From contig VHIT02000025.1 of NCBI GenBank assembly GCA_009768925.2, positions 62,001 through 126,000 on the forward strand: DNA of 64,000 nucleotides, read 5' to 3'. This document shows, in pieces, positions 1-9,699 of this stretch. A program made the translations under genes and the position numbers. The notes under the pieces are model-generated. The model made no database searches and was not told where the DNA came from. It worked only from the letters and a program-made list of their open reading frames with translations. Positions within the stretch are counted from its first letter, which is position 1. Each line of letters starts with the position of its first letter. The DNA comes from Cryptosporidium bovis (Eukaryota; Apicomplexa; Conoidasida; Eucoccidiorida; Cryptosporidiidae).

Positions 1-501
1 GTTTATTTCCTTAGCTTTAAATTTCCTTCTTTTGCTAAATTTAAGTCTAAAAAAGTTAAAAAATCTCCATATTCTCGACTTTGTGAATCTCTCTACATTC
101 AAATATGGGTCATTCATCTTAAATGCTTCAACTCGTGCTCTCATTTTTAAATTCTTGTTGATTTTTCTCAGTCTAAGCAATATTCTCCGATTTTTAAGGA
201 GTTTTTTCGTGTCTATATCAAAAAACAACATTGGTGGGTAAAATTCCAGACTTGGTATATTAAATGTTTCATTCTTAGTCCTAACTTGAGTACTGTTAAA
301 ATTGAAATCTGACCTCGTTTTTATTTTAGGAACATTAACACTCTTTTTTTTAATATTGGCATTACCTCTTCCGTTCACCTTATTATTGCCAACTGAATTG
401 TATACATATTTTGTTGGTTTAGAACTTAAGGTACCTGGTATATAATTTAATATAAATAAAATCAAGAATAACTCAATAGCTAAGAAACCTAATGTCCTCA
501 T
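1..501 (-). CDS. Secreted protein of unknown function, N-terminal part only
   Basis: A minus-strand frame opens with an ATG at 501-499 and stays open for 167 codons to the left edge, so the C-terminus lies outside the window. The start MRTLGFLAIELFLILF is a classic hydrophobic signal peptide, followed by a predicted cleavage region near residues 22-26. The mature part is strongly basic (Lys/Arg-rich, for example RLKFSKRRKFKAKEIN) with an Asn-X-Thr glycosylation sequon (NETF). No family is recognised. A secreted basic protein fits the parasite setting, but the function is unknown. I chose this start because it is the first ATG and directly precedes the signal peptide. The 5' flank (502-1376) holds an E2F-like CCGCCAAA at 1051-1058. 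Confidence 0.7.
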   Translation of the reverse strand, partial: MRTLGFLAIELFLILFILNYIPGTLSSKPTKYVYNSVGNNKVNGRGNANIKKKSVNVPKIKTRSDFNFNSTQVRTKNETFNIPSLEFYPPMLFFDIDTKKLLKNRRILLRLRKINKNLKMRARVEAFKMNDPYLNVERFTKSRIWRFFNFFRLKFSKRRKFKAKEIN

Positions 502-1376
502 TTTCAGAGTCAATAATAACTTTTCATCTGCATACACTGGTGTTACTCTAATACAGTCTAATTATACCTTCTAGTTTAATTTAAGTTATTAATCCAATAT
601 TCATGTCATTTCTTTCTGACTTTTTTATTTCGATATTTAGTCATTTTTAATTAATTACCTGCAAATGCATATAATTATATGTACGTGTCTTCAAATAAAC
701 ATATATATGTATGTGTATATATGTATACATATTTATTTAAAAGTTATAATTTAAAATGTAGTATCGAACATATTATTATTTGAAAAAAATGTCATTGTGG
801 AAAACCACATTGTGAACCTATTTTCTAGTGAAATATGTATAGAATCAAATTTAGATGAGACTTTTTTACTGCAATAAAGGCGTTATGTTTTAGGATTTCT
901 TATCATTTACACTCCAGTCACTATTTGTTGCTTAGAAACTTCTTTGCTTTCGGCTCAGGACCATTTGTCCGTGATTCTCTTTATCAATTATATCAGTGGG
1001 TTATTTACTCTTGGCTGTATTGGGGATTTTCTTTGACAAGGGAAAATAAACCGCCAAATCGCCACACTTTAAATACCAGGTAACAATCTGAATTTCAACC
1101 AACAGAGCTCCATTAAAGCTTGTCATAATACTTAAAGTCGACACTCCAGATCCGAAGTGTTAATTTGCAGTGCTTTTTGTGACAAATGTAAAGTAGAATT
1201 TGATATTAAATAAATGGGTCCAAGAGAATATTATTCGGAAAATGACAAGATACAAGCCAAATAAATTGCACAATTTCCTACCAGAACTTCAGAAGCTTCA
1301 TTAAATAACGTAGTTTCGCATGAATGCAAGAACTAAGTCCAAATAATACTATGTTTGCATGTGGAATAGAATTGGA
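502..1376. other. Intergenic stretch between secreted protein and NAA25-like gene
   Basis: Both flanking genes run leftward, so this is the 5' region of the secreted-protein gene and the 3' region of the NAA25-like gene. It holds the candidate microgene at 789-1083 and an E2F-like CCGCCAAA at 1051-1058. The rest is AT-rich with TATATG-type repeats near 660-740 and nothing else I can name. Confidence 0.5.
789..1083 (+). CDS. Candidate 70-residue spliced microprotein gene
   Basis: This is an inferred two-exon model. Exon 1 is 789-811 (starting MSLWKTTL) and exon 2 is 894-1083. They are joined by an 82-nt intron ending in TTATGTTTTAG, with a weak donor (GTGAAC). The joined frame encodes 70 residues rich in Trp, Tyr, Arg, Gly and Pro (for example GPFVRDSLYQLYQWVIYSW) and ends at TAA 1081-1083. 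The exon 2 stretch is visibly more GC-rich than the AT-rich DNA around it, and its frame is open for 74 codons with no Met, which is why splicing was considered. It resembles a small single-pass membrane protein. No family is recognised. The alternative is chance open frame or a non-coding RNA. Confidence 0.3.
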
Positions 1377-4300
1377 TCAGATGTTACGAATGGAGTTTAT
1401 AATGAACATAAGCGTATTTGAGATGTTTTCAGCGGAAATTTTCTGCGATTTTAGTAGTGTTTGGATATCTATAATAAATTCAGATGAACGGTCATGAACA
1501 TCACTGCAGTCTATATAGTTAAGCAAATCGTTTAAAGCTCTGATTTCAACGGTTCCGTTAAAGTCATTAGTGCTATAGTTGTCATGAATTATTTGGACAA
1601 TCTTTAAAATAGAATTTATAATGTTCTTGTTCGAATTAGATATTATCTTTTTAGATAAATTGGTACCTAGCCAATCTTTAACAAGCAATATAAGCAATAT
1701 AGGGCCAAAAATAAGAGAGGTTATTTTCTCAAATTGATTTTCAAGTTCTATATAGCTTAGTTTGTCTGAACTTATATTAAATTCTTTAATTAAGTAGGTA
1801 TCTACCAACTCACTTAGTTTTCCGTCAATTAAAATAACTAGATTATTTACATTATTTTTAATTACTGCTTGCCAGTTTTCACTTGAAAACAGAGTATTTG
1901 AATAGACTATCTCAAAGAAAAGTTTTAAAATCGGGACAGTAATTTCGTTGTAAAGCTCAAAATCGAATTGATCTAGAAGATAATTGGAGTATTTGTCTGA
2001 AAAAATAATGTTCTTATGACTTTCGATTATGTTTAACAGTTTGTTTTGAGTGTTAATGGCATGAGAATTCCCATCAATAGAGTCCATTGCAGCGGTTATG
2101 TCACTAAATAGTATCAAGGCCGAGTACCATAATTTCAAACGTTGGATGAGTCTGTACTTTAATTTAGGCAAACAGTTGGTGAATTCAGCTAGTTTGTTGT
2201 TTATTTTTTTACCATCATTGGAAAAAATATACTTTTCAAAGCTTAAATACTCGCAATATTCAAAAATACTACTAGGTACCAGTTCATTCTTTGCTTCATT
2301 AAACTTGAATTCAATATTGTATATTGGGATATAATAGGTAAGTGCTGGTGAAAAGTCTTGTTTAACTATTTCATTATTGTAATTTTCGAGTATATTGCAG
2401 CTATTTATATATATAAACTCCCCGAAAATATGTTTGAATATGTTGATTTGTGACGTATAATCCTTGTCCTTATTGAGTAATAATGAGAATATATTGTTTA
2501 TATTTGTAATTCCAAAAACAATAAGTATCTTGCTACAGTCGGAATAGTCCTTGTTGAGTTTGCTGCATTCCAAGAGATTTAATACGGAATATGTGTTTTC
2601 ACGTAGTGATTCTATATATGTTTCCCTTACTTCGCTATAAATGGTCATATGAGAGTCGAGCAATGCCTTAATGTTGTTACCATCGTGTCTAAAGTCCGAA
2701 TTAATTTTGTCCTTCAGAGTTATTTTACTATTAGCAGTGGTTTTCCCACAGTTTAATGTGGAAAAGTAAGGATAAGACAACATCTCAACAAAATTGCTAT
2801 ATGTGTAAAGAGTTGCATATTGAGATCTTTTTATATTCAAAACGCTATTTCTGATAAAATGTGATAGTGAATACAAACCTAAAAGAGGACACAACTCTGA
2901 TATAATGTTATATAGAAAATAGTTATTGCTTTCGTCTTTAGTTCCAGGTATGTTATTGTTAATGTAAATAAGAATGAATAAAAACATGGACTCTGCATTG
3001 CAACTCTCATTTTCATTTCCAAATGGAGTACATAAACAATAAATTGAGAGTGAAACCAAGAAATAAACAAAATCCGAATAGTTCTCTGAATTTTTTTCCA
3101 AAGTAGCATTTTTAAATATCTGTAGAATTTGATTCAAGTTAAAATTATGTTCTTTCAAAGTTTCAACACTGGAATTTGACCTTATTTGATTGTATATGAT
3201 CAATATTTGAAGTCTGTTAGTGTAATAGATCCAATTTATCGGACGTACTTTAAGTACGTAGTTATTCAATAAATAAGATAGATCGTCGTATATAGTATAT
3301 ATTACATTATCCTCGTATTTGTTGTCTCTAATATTAATATTTAAGTAACTAAATAGCAAAGCTTTTAGGTCAATAATAGCATTTTTCTCGTGTTCAGTGC
3401 TAATCATACTGATTATTTCTTCATTTACATAACACAAAAGATTCTCAATTAAATTCTTTATAAGTGAATCGCAATTATTGTTCCTTGAATATAATACAGA
3501 CAATTCTTTCTCACTTACAAATCTATTGTTTAAAACTGTGAGTACTTCTGAAAATAATTCAATCGTAAGTATTCTACCTTTTTTGTTGTTTAAAAACACA
3601 TTGTATACTGCTTCCTTATTATCATCATAAATTTCGCACTTATCATTCAAACTGTTTATCACACCAAATATGCAGTCTAAATAAGCCGTCACCATTCCAT
3701 TTTCATGAATGTTGTTGCTTTCAGAAGTTTTACTGCTGTAGACTGATGACATAGTGGACTGTGTTTGAAAAGAGGAACTATTTGTTAATTGAGAAGAGTG
3801 TGAGTTTTGCATTAAAATATGAGTACGATTGCATATAAAAATGTCTTCCTCGTTATACAAAACATCAATAACCTCCTTGAATAACTTAATAACAAAGTGC
3901 TTTATTAATCTTAAATTATCCCAGTCAGGGTTACCGGATTTAGTTTCGTCTTTAACTAGCTTAAAAAAGGCATCATAATGCGTTTTAAGTTTATTTTGTC
4001 CCATTAAAATGGCATGTTCATGTTCCTCCAATACGGCTAAATTTTTGAGAAGTTCACACTTTACAGGCATTAAATTACTGTAGTAGTCAACGTTTTTAGA
4101 GTTACTGAACAATTCAATATATGTGTTATAGTACAAATCAAACTTGGCTGTTTTTCTGAGTACAAACAACTTAATTAAGTTCATGATTGCTATTATTCTT
4201 CTTTCAAAAAGTTGATTACTGTTATTTTTCTTTTCACAAATACCAAGAGAACTCTCCTCAATAGTCCTTAGGAACTTGTTTATTAACAAACTTAAAAGTG

Positions 4301-4853
4301 AAGCCTCACTGTCGAAATTACCTCCCTCTTTTATTTGCTTTTGTAGAACCAAAAAAGAAATCAACACGTTTAGTGCCAAATAATACGGTTTCTTTTCGTG
4401 CTTCTTATAGAGCTTGTTACAAAGTGATTTAAATGTATTGAATTCGTTTAAATAACAATAAAGAGACAATAAATCAATCCCAAATTGCTCTGATAAAATA
4501 CCTAGAGCAAGACCATCTTGAAAATAATCTGCAATTGACCTTAATTTGTCTTTGCTCATATTAAATATACTGGTATTTATTATATAGTAGTGCCATAATA
4601 TTGTGATTATGTCCTCGTTTAGAGGCTTTATTTCCATAATGTTGTTTATGTCCTCCTCTCCTTTAGCATAACTTCCCATTTTCAAGTGGGAGAGACCTCT
4701 TAGTCCCGTTACAATAAACAACTCCTCAAGGCACTGTTCTCTGTTTTTTGTTTTATTTTTCATCCTATTTAACATGTTATTTGCTTGTTTAATCGCAGAT
4801 GAATACTGGCATCTATGTACCAAGTTGTAAAGTAATTTTATCTGATCATCCAT
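1377..4853 (-). CDS. NAA25: NatB N-terminal acetyltransferase auxiliary subunit, NAA25/MDM20-like
   Basis: This is a single open frame of 1158 residues. The N-terminus matches the TPR-like start of the NatB auxiliary subunit: LYNLVHRCQYSSAIKQANNM corresponds to the family's 'LDNGNYKMAIQQADKLLKK' helix. A repeat with 'GLRGLSHLKMGSYAKGEEDI' follows, and then KKPYYLALNVLISFLVLQ near residue 155, which matches the 'NPYYFWSVMSLIMQ' segment. The family wraps the catalytic NAA20 subunit and anchors it to ribosomes for acetylating Met-Asp/Glu/Asn starts. The protein is longer than the human one (about 970) through Ser- and Asn-rich insertions. The C-terminal half is helical and diverged. The name rests on the N-terminal third only; other long TPR scaffolds remain possible. 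Confidence 0.55.
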   Translation of the reverse strand: MDDQIKLLYNLVHRCQYSSAIKQANNMLNRMKNKTKNREQCLEELFIVTGLRGLSHLKMGSYAKGEEDINNIMEIKPLNEDIITILWHYYIINTSIFNMSKDKLRSIADYFQDGLALGILSEQFGIDLLSLYCYLNEFNTFKSLCNKLYKKHEKKPYYLALNVLISFLVLQKQIKEGGNFDSEASLLSLLINKFLRTIEESSLGICEKKNNSNQLFERRIIAIMNLIKLFVLRKTAKFDLYYNTYIELFSNSKNVDYYSNLMPVKCELLKNLAVLEEHEHAILMGQNKLKTHYDAFFKLVKDETKSGNPDWDNLRLIKHFVIKLFKEVIDVLYNEEDIFICNRTHILMQNSHSSQLTNSSSFQTQSTMSSVYSSKTSESNNIHENGMVTAYLDCIFGVINSLNDKCEIYDDNKEAVYNVFLNNKKGRILTIELFSEVLTVLNNRFVSEKELSVLYSRNNNCDSLIKNLIENLLCYVNEEIISMISTEHEKNAIIDLKALLFSYLNINIRDNKYEDNVIYTIYDDLSYLLNNYVLKVRPINWIYYTNRLQILIIYNQIRSNSSVETLKEHNFNLNQILQIFKNATLEKNSENYSDFVYFLVSLSIYCLCTPFGNENESCNAESMFLFILIYINNNIPGTKDESNNYFLYNIISELCPLLGLYSLSHFIRNSVLNIKRSQYATLYTYSNFVEMLSYPYFSTLNCGKTTANSKITLKDKINSDFRHDGNNIKALLDSHMTIYSEVRETYIESLRENTYSVLNLLECSKLNKDYSDCSKILIVFGITNINNIFSLLLNKDKDYTSQINIFKHIFGEFIYINSCNILENYNNEIVKQDFSPALTYYIPIYNIEFKFNEAKNELVPSSIFEYCEYLSFEKYIFSNDGKKINNKLAEFTNCLPKLKYRLIQRLKLWYSALILFSDITAAMDSIDGNSHAINTQNKLLNIIESHKNIIFSDKYSNYLLDQFDFELYNEITVPILKLFFEIVYSNTLFSSENWQAVIKNNVNNLVILIDGKLSELVDTYLIKEFNISSDKLSYIELENQFEKITSLIFGPILLILLVKDWLGTNLSKKIISNSNKNIINSILKIVQIIHDNYSTNDFNGTVEIRALNDLLNYIDCSDVHDRSSEFIIDIQTLLKSQKISAENISNTLMFIINSIRNI

Positions 4854-5533
4854 TTTTATATTCTAATTGATCACTTTATTTCAGTATCCGAGTCCAGGAT
4901 GAATAGCTTTTTTGCCATGTTAGTCTAAATAGGCATATATAATTCTAAAATGATTTTTCGTTCTTTATACCTGTTTGTATCTTTTTATGATCGTATATTT
5001 GTTTTTGTGTCTATATATGCTATTCACGTATGAGTGCCTTAACCTATGTTTGGTACTAATATATGTCTGATAATATATATTATTGTTACCTGCCACTTAT
5101 ATGTAATATACTATTTTGTCAATTTCTAACAATTAATTTATGGTACCTTAAATTAATAATGAAAATGCACATTTAAAATAATAAAAGGCGGGCCAGTGAT
5201 CACAATGATGTAAATTGTCAAAAAAAAAGCATTAGGCAGTAATAAGGCCAGGCAGCGCTAAAGAGGAAAATAGCAGTTGTGAAAAAAGCTAAGATATTTG
5301 TAGTATAAGTAAATAGGGGAATCTGGAAGACTAAAAAACCATCTGTGTAAGTTATTTTTGTGGGAAAAGAATAGATCTAATCATACGTGATTGCTACAAA
5401 AGAAAGAAAACAGCTGTGGTATATGTAATAAATTTCAATAAAAAGATAAATTGTTAGTTTAGTAGAATTAAAACTTGAATACAAAGATAGATATTAAGAT
5501 AACTTTTATTTGATACTAATACTGAAGTGAAAT
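4854..5533. promoter_or_regulatory. Divergent promoter region, NAA25-like / secreted protein
   Basis: This head-to-head spacer of 680 nt is AT-rich. The one GC-rich element is AGGCGGGCC at 5186-5194, similar to an E2F half site. Poly-A stretches flank it near 5220. No open frame of note. Confidence 0.35.
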
Positions 5534-7468
5534 ATGGGACTTCTTAGAGCGCTTCTATTTGCTCTGCTGGGCATTGTACTGGCTTTAATAGAAACCGAAT
5601 GTAGAGGCTATAGAGAATCTAGAATAAATAAATCGGTCAGAATAGAAACAAAAAGTATGCCTCATATAATTGACTCCAGAGTGAATGGAAATAATCAGAA
5701 TTCTTGTATGATGAGCAATTTTCATGTGACTAATTTTTTAAATACGGCTCGTTGGGGACGAATATGGAATAAAGCAGGAACAGGTTGGGATGAAACATTA
5801 ATACCACCATTAATGTTTTGTGTTAAGGTATTAGACAAACCGACAAATACGAACAATACATGCAATAAGAATACATTTGAATTGGTAATTGTTGACGGAA
5901 TAAAGAAAAAGAAAAGTAATCCAACTCACACAGTTGTTGTTGCAAGCATAGCAGATGTATTGAAGGGTGAAGAGAGATGTATATTTGTCTCACCGTGTGA
6001 GATATTAAGAAGAATATACTGGGACGATGATAACTTTGATCATTCAGTGAACAATCTAGAATTTAGAATCAATGTAAATTACGAGAGTACTACTACAAAT
6101 CAGCGATTTGTTGCAACTGCAGGAGTAAAGGGTTTGGCTAGATCAATTAGGTCAAGCAGGAATCCATGGGATAATAGGATGCGTATTACACAAAAATTCA
6201 GGAATGTTCAAGCAATATCTTTGTTTGTTCCTTACAAGCCTCATTCAAAATCATTTATTTCTGATTCGTGTATTATTAAGCCAAGAGTCACTACTGTATT
6301 TTACGGAAGAAACAAACCATCAGTATGTAAATTCGAAAATTGTATGTGGAACATATGGGTAGGTGAGCTTGCTGGTGAGTTCGTTAATGAAAGATGTACA
6401 ATAGGTAGATCCTCCTCAAGAGGAGATTATATAGTCGGTTGGTTCACACCTTATGCCATAGATTCCGATACAATAGGTTCACTAAAACTCAAGATTGACT
6501 GGCTTTCTGATAGTCTATTAAACAGCGACTCATGTAGAATTCCAAATCAATTTATTGGTTTCTCCTCTACAGAAGGCCAAAGTGAATACAATCTAAGAAG
6601 CAGCCAAGATAACAAATCTGATTGGTTCCCGAGTGAAGCGGAAAACAGAAGCTATGAAAAGATAAAAACCGAAAGTGGTGAACACAAAAACAATGTTGGA
6701 ATTAGTTCAAATGGTGAAAATATTAATGAAGTTGGAGATGTTACATATACTACTCACACCGTTCCAACTACAACCACAACAGTTCATACACATCATACTG
6801 TAATAACAAACCAACAAACTAATGCACCCCCAGAAAACAAAAAACACTACAACTTTACTGAAGCTGAAATGTTGAGAGGTAAAATTATAATAAGCGGTTC
6901 TAGTGGATCAAAAGATATGGGATTATGTAAAGATGGAAAATGCAGTAGTGCAAAAAAGTTGTGGACAAGTTGTTCAGGAGAAAAAAGGAGGCACCTTTCC
7001 TCAGAAAATCCTACTGATCATAAAGTAGGCAGCTTAAGTAACAATGAAACATTTCCACCACAAATTGAATGGATTGAAATAGATTACAATTCCACAATTT
7101 ACACGCGAAATCCTGATGGTCTTATTCTATACAATATTGATGGCTATATTAATAATACAGATTCATTCTTTAGGTCACTAAACAAAAGCAGTATTGGCGT
7201 CCCTTTAGTTTTGGAATGCCTTGGTAGCTCTTGCAAACACGATTTGTTATATTCCTGTATGATTGACGGCGTTCATGATGAGGATATTACTGTGGTAGAG
7301 TATGATGACGACCCTGATAGCAAACATAAATCAATGGGAAACAGTACCGAATACAATAATGATACGAGCAGCCAAGAAGAAGGTGAATTTGAATACATCA
7401 ATTCCAATGAAAATATGACCAATTTACTCAAAAAATGGCTTGACTTAAAAAGATTATACGAAAGTTAG
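5534..7468 (+). CDS. Large secreted Cys-containing protein, unknown family
   Basis: The 644-residue protein begins with a clear signal peptide (MGLLRALLFALLGIVLALIE, cleavage near residues 23-26). Residues about 55-330 form a Cys-dotted, beta-rich ectodomain with no visible transmembrane helix. A Thr/His-rich linker (THTVPTTTTTVHTHHTVITN) lies near residues 405-430 and looks like a site for O-glycosylation. A second Cys-rich part around residues 455-600 contains CKDGKCSSAKKLWTSC and CLGSSCKHDLLYSC. Several Asn-X-Ser/Thr sequons occur. The acidic tail ends without a membrane anchor. No family is recognised; it is probably secreted or granule-stored. The start is the first ATG in frame and leads directly into the signal peptide. 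Confidence 0.75.
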   Translation: MGLLRALLFALLGIVLALIETECRGYRESRINKSVRIETKSMPHIIDSRVNGNNQNSCMMSNFHVTNFLNTARWGRIWNKAGTGWDETLIPPLMFCVKVLDKPTNTNNTCNKNTFELVIVDGIKKKKSNPTHTVVVASIADVLKGEERCIFVSPCEILRRIYWDDDNFDHSVNNLEFRINVNYESTTTNQRFVATAGVKGLARSIRSSRNPWDNRMRITQKFRNVQAISLFVPYKPHSKSFISDSCIIKPRVTTVFYGRNKPSVCKFENCMWNIWVGELAGEFVNERCTIGRSSSRGDYIVGWFTPYAIDSDTIGSLKLKIDWLSDSLLNSDSCRIPNQFIGFSSTEGQSEYNLRSSQDNKSDWFPSEAENRSYEKIKTESGEHKNNVGISSNGENINEVGDVTYTTHTVPTTTTTVHTHHTVITNQQTNAPPENKKHYNFTEAEMLRGKIIISGSSGSKDMGLCKDGKCSSAKKLWTSCSGEKRRHLSSENPTDHKVGSLSNNETFPPQIEWIEIDYNSTIYTRNPDGLILYNIDGYINNTDSFFRSLNKSSIGVPLVLECLGSSCKHDLLYSCMIDGVHDEDITVVEYDDDPDSKHKSMGNSTEYNNDTSSQEEGEFEYINSNENMTNLLKKWLDLKRLYES

Positions 7469-8135
7469 CCTATTTAAGATTATAAAGAATAATAATGTGA
7501 GAAAATTGCTATTTGAAACAATAATGGGTAGAGACATCGTTAACATTTGACTGTTGACTCATATATACAATGCAGTCAAAATCTTATACCCAAAAGCATA
7601 TCTATTTTTTCCGCCTAATACAACCTTTCTCCTTTCTCTCCACACACTAAACCTGCTCTCACAGAAACAAGCAAGTTAACCGTGAAAAAAGAATTTGTTC
7701 AGTAACTAAACCGTAGCTTTGATTTTTACTATTCTAACCAAGTCAACTACGCGATAATACAACTTGAAAGCAGTTCCGTTTAGTACTTCGTCGGAGAAAG
7801 TAAACTGCCAACACACATTATTAAAACACTTTTATCCTAGATCAACATCAAATCAAAATGTTTTTGTATTTTTAATCATTTTTATTTTTGTATCTAATTC
7901 GCCAATCCCTGCCTTTTTACATATAAAATATACCTAACTTATCATGGCGCCCGCACCTCCTACGCTTGAAGAATTTAGCCTGTTTCTGGGGTGGGCGGCA
8001 AAAAGAGTAAAAGGCAGGACTCGGACAAGGTTAGCCTGCTCAGAATTTAAATCTGATTTGTTTAGATAACACTGGAAAAGCGCGGTTCTGGTTTAGGAAA
8101 TAGCTAGCTACATATAACAGTTAACAACTGAAAAA
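7469..8135. promoter_or_regulatory. Intergenic region upstream of TMA7 with a GC-rich island
   Basis: Both neighbours are on the plus strand. A GC-rich island spans about 7940-8060 and starts with TGGCGCCC (7945-7952, E2F-like). It contains an ATG-initiated 41-codon frame (7944-8069), perhaps an upstream ORF or part of the TMA7 5' leader. GCAGTT at 7770-7775 and AACTGC at 7803-7808 can pair as a hairpin. A further TTCGCCAATC occurs near 7898. No RNA family is recognised here. Confidence 0.4.
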
Positions 8136-8294
8136 ATGGCACTTAGCACGGAAGGTGGCAAGAAGAAGCCCTTAAAGCAGCCTAAGAGCGACAAGTTTGT
8201 GACAGAAGAGGATATTGAATTTAAGAAAAAACAGGCGGAGGAGAGAAAAAAAATGCAACAAATGAGCAAGGAGTTGAAAAACAAGAAGAAGTAG
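8136..8294 (+). CDS. TMA7: TMA7 (translation machinery-associated protein 7), short form
   Basis: A 52-residue protein starts at ATG 8136. It has the TMA7/CCDC72 hallmark EGGKKKPLKQPK at residues 6-17, followed by the acidic turn and a charged helix (EEDIEFKKKQAEERKKMQQM). TMA7 proteins are very small and ribosome-associated, and yeast TMA7 affects translation. The usual family length is about 64 residues with a conserved Gly-rich tail of the 'GPLATGGIKKSGKK' type. Here the protein stops after KELKNKKK and that tail is absent, and I see no intron that would supply it. It lies tail-to-tail with CDC50, 125 nt away. It is easily missed by length cut-offs. Confidence 0.85.
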   Translation: MALSTEGGKKKPLKQPKSDKFVTEEDIEFKKKQAEERKKMQQMSKELKNKKK

Positions 8295-8418
8295 TCTTTA
8301 AAAGAATACTGAGTGTATATTTTGACTGATTTACACATGTAAATTGCTAGTAATAAAAAAAACCTAGGTACCAAACAGTAATTACTGCACGATATACTAA
8401 CTGTTTTGTTTTTCCTGT

Positions 8419-9699
8419 CTATTTGCCCTTCTTAGATTCACGTTCGTTATCCAGGACATTTAGATACAAATATCTGAGATCTCCGGGTATTTTTATACTT
8501 GTTTTGTTTTTAACGAGGAAAAAAACAAAAAAAAATAACATTGCTATTCCGGATGCAATGTATAAAACTCCAAAATGTGGGTTTTTTCCACCAAACCACT
8601 TTACCTGTGATATGACAATGTGTTTTGAACCGTTAAATATACTACATTGGTATCTGTTTTTTATATGTATCTTTATCGGTAACACTATCTTATTTTTGTT
8701 CGAAGTAAGTTTGCCATATAGCTTGTTGAAATCAGAGACAGCAGAGTTTCTCATCCAGACTATGAAGTGGGGGTTCTCAATTTTCCCCGGGAATATGTCC
8801 TCTGGAAGCCAATTTGATATGTTATTGTCCCTAATGTATTCCTCTGGAGGGTTCTTATATTTCACCCTGTCCGAGTAAACTGTGATGGTTTCCGTGGAAT
8901 CGTCTATGTCCACTAAATCACCGTCACCATCAAAAACTGTATAGGTATCGTTAAAAACTGCGTTTGCTGCTATCCCACAAGGCAAAAGTATATTGTCGTT
9001 CTCGTCAGTAATCAACGGATAACATGAGGAGATCTCGTTCTTGTCAGTTATAATTCCTCCATTTAGTTGTTTTTCACTTCTATTTAGTATATAATTGCGA
9101 TTATTTTGGTAAAAATTGTATAGCTTGTAGTATATATAAACGTCACCGGATATATACATGAGTTTTTTCCCCTCTATATGAGATGGTTTACAGTTTTCAC
9201 TGGTTATTTCAACAACTGTATCAATAGTAACACCTCCTCCGGGAGAGTCCTCGTACTTTATTTCACACTCAATTATTGAATTTGAGCTCATAAACAGATA
9301 AACACCAACTGCAATAAATACCACTCCAGTAACAAAGTAAATAAACAGCAAGTAATTTGGAGTATATATAGGATTCCAAGACTCTAGTTTTCTGTTTTTA
9401 AATTTCTTCAGAAAAATGTCCGAGTCATCGGTAAAAATGTCTCTGTTATTTTTTCTTTTTACCAGTTTTTCCTCGCGTGGATTTGAATAACCTGTTATAT
9501 TACTGTTGTTTATGTTATTTATATTTTCCATCTCATTCAATCCATTGTTATCAGTCGCAACCTTATGGCTAGTTGTTTTACTACTCACTAAAGACGATTC
9601 TTTACCAGCATTCATCGAAGACGAAACATTGTTAATGCTGATTACTTTGCTACTTGAATCAATGTTGCTTAAGTTATCGTTTTTACTAACGTTCATCAC
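8419..9699 (-). CDS. CDC50: CDC50/LEM3 family, P4-ATPase (lipid flippase) beta subunit
   Basis: The 426-residue protein has a cytosolic Asn/Ser-rich N-terminus, a first transmembrane helix near residues 116-138 (YLLFIYFVTGVVFIAVGVYL), a long Cys-containing ectodomain and a second helix near 376-398. Family signatures are clear: PCGIAANAVFNDTY, ENPHFIVWMRNSAVSDFNKL and GGKNPHFGVLYIASG. CDC50 proteins pair with P4-ATPases for ER exit and phospholipid flipping; apicomplexans use them with flippases and with the guanylate-cyclase/P4-ATPase fusion. The N-terminal tail of about 115 residues is longer than usual and low in complexity. It converges with TMA7 and shares a divergent upstream region with the coiled-coil gene. 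Confidence 0.93.
   Translation of the reverse strand: MMNVSKNDNLSNIDSSSKVISINNVSSSMNAGKESSLVSSKTTSHKVATDNNGLNEMENINNINNSNITGYSNPREEKLVKRKNNRDIFTDDSDIFLKKFKNRKLESWNPIYTPNYLLFIYFVTGVVFIAVGVYLFMSSNSIIECEIKYEDSPGGGVTIDTVVEITSENCKPSHIEGKKLMYISGDVYIYYKLYNFYQNNRNYILNRSEKQLNGGIITDKNEISSCYPLITDENDNILLPCGIAANAVFNDTYTVFDGDGDLVDIDDSTETITVYSDRVKYKNPPEEYIRDNNISNWLPEDIFPGKIENPHFIVWMRNSAVSDFNKLYGKLTSNKNKIVLPIKIHIKNRYQCSIFNGSKHIVISQVKWFGGKNPHFGVLYIASGIAMLFFFVFFLVKNKTSIKIPGDLRYLYLNVLDNERESKKGK

Noticed and set aside
7706-7804. Minus-strand 33-codon exon-like frame (SDEVLNGTAFKLYYRVVDLV) after a CAG acceptor
   Set aside because: It looks protein-like, but I found no upstream exon with an ATG and a compatible donor.
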